Shown one piece after another: positions 5,299 to 5,714 of a stretch of 5,714 nt of DNA. The first letter of the stretch is position 1; each line of letters starts with the position of its first letter. The DNA is from UBA4661 sp002405405 (lineage in GTDB: Bacteria; Bacteroidota; Ignavibacteria; Kapaibacteriales; UBA4661): the NCBI GenBank assembly GCA_036847245.1, contig DAIUAL010000223.1:1-5714 (forward strand). The letters run 5' to 3'. The translations under genes and the position numbers were made by a program. The notes below the pieces were generated by a model. That model saw nothing but the letters and a program-made list of their open reading frames with translations, was not told the DNA's origin and did not search any database.

Positions 5299-5714
5299 AT
5301 GAATATATTTCTGCGCATTGTCCTCTTCGTGGTCGGAGGCATCGTTCTTGCTCTCGGTGGACTTATCGGCTATGTCAAATTTGCTCTGCCCAATGTAGGT
5401 CCTGCACCAGAACTTGTGGTAGAGCGTACTCCCGACCGCATAGCACGAGTCATATACTTGGCGAACCATGTTACAGTGTGTGTTGATTGCCATTCACTAC
5501 GCGATTGGAGTAAGTTTTCAGGACCTTTGGTTGCCGGCACAGAAGGACGCGGTGGCGAAGTGTTCGACCAAAAAGTCGGCTTACCCGGACGATATATTTC
5601 CAGCAACATTACACACGCAAATCTTGGTACATGGAGCGATGGTGAAATTTTCCGTGCTATTACATCAGGAGTTGGTAAAGACGGACGCGAACTCTTTCCA
5701 ATTATGCACCATCC
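5299..5714 (+). CDS. membrane-anchored monohaem cytochrome c, 5' part
   Basis: 138 whole codons are present and the frame is still open at the window edge. Residues about 4-27 form one strongly hydrophobic N-terminal segment without a clear cleavage site, so the protein is probably anchored in the inner membrane with its haem domain in the periplasm. The haem-attachment motif Cys61-Val-Asp-Cys64-His65 binds one haem c covalently. The stretch that follows matches the monohaem type often seen in respiratory or dehydrogenase electron chains: GR.ISSNIT (98-105), LGTWSDGEIFRAI (109-121) and GKDGRELFPIM (126-136). Met136 is a plausible distal haem ligand. Relatives usually have Pro-Tyr after that methionine; here it is His-His. 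The ATG at 5299 gives a compact membrane segment straight away. The redox partner is unknown, and no other respiratory gene lies inside the window. Confidence 0.88.
   Translation, partial: MNIFLRIVLFVVGGIVLALGGLIGYVKFALPNVGPAPELVVERTPDRIARVIYLANHVTVCVDCHSLRDWSKFSGPLVAGTEGRGGEVFDQKVGLPGRYISSNITHANLGTWSDGEIFRAITSGVGKDGRELFPIMHH

Overview
The window carries six genes that look chromosomal and mostly housekeeping. In order they are a thioredoxin (trxA, +), a pterin-4a-carbinolamine dehydratase (phhB-like, +), enolase (eno, +), an alpha-D-phosphohexomutase whose reading frame is broken by one in-frame stop (+), a membrane O-acyltransferase of the acyltransferase-3 family (-), and the 5' part of a membrane-anchored monohaem cytochrome c (+) that runs off the right edge. 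I see no tRNA, rRNA, CRISPR array, insertion sequence or phage gene.

Organism: a free-living bacterium of moderate to low G+C. The starts mostly lack a Shine-Dalgarno sequence, and the translation signals look unlike those of Proteobacteria or Firmicutes. The monohaem cytochrome and the phosphohexomutase are of types common in the Bacteroidota/Chlorobiota/Ignavibacteria group. I favour that group, but this is inference from protein style and cannot be settled without a search.

Layout: trxA (72-401) ends in a terminator hairpin (about 449-486). The dehydratase (543-836) follows as its own unit. A 197-base gap with iterated ATAAG-type elements precedes eno (1034-2320). The phosphohexomutase locus begins 53 bases after eno with no terminator between them, so the two are probably co-transcribed as a sugar-phosphate/glycolysis pair. 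It reads from 2374 to 3768 in one frame but has TAA at 2482-2484. A strong bidirectional terminator (3789-3830) separates it from the convergent acyltransferase (4990-3857, -). A 308-base divergent gap then leads to the cytochrome (5299 to the edge).

The two most notable signals are the nonsense codon at codon 37 of the phosphohexomutase, and a recurrent hexamer TTTCAC. The hexamer sits 12-24 bases upstream of five of the six start codons, always in the direction of the gene, and also occurs once more in the gap before eno. Every start codon is also directly preceded by T, and most lack a ribosome-binding site. Together these suggest a lineage-specific leader or initiation signal. I found no evidence of a new multi-gene system.
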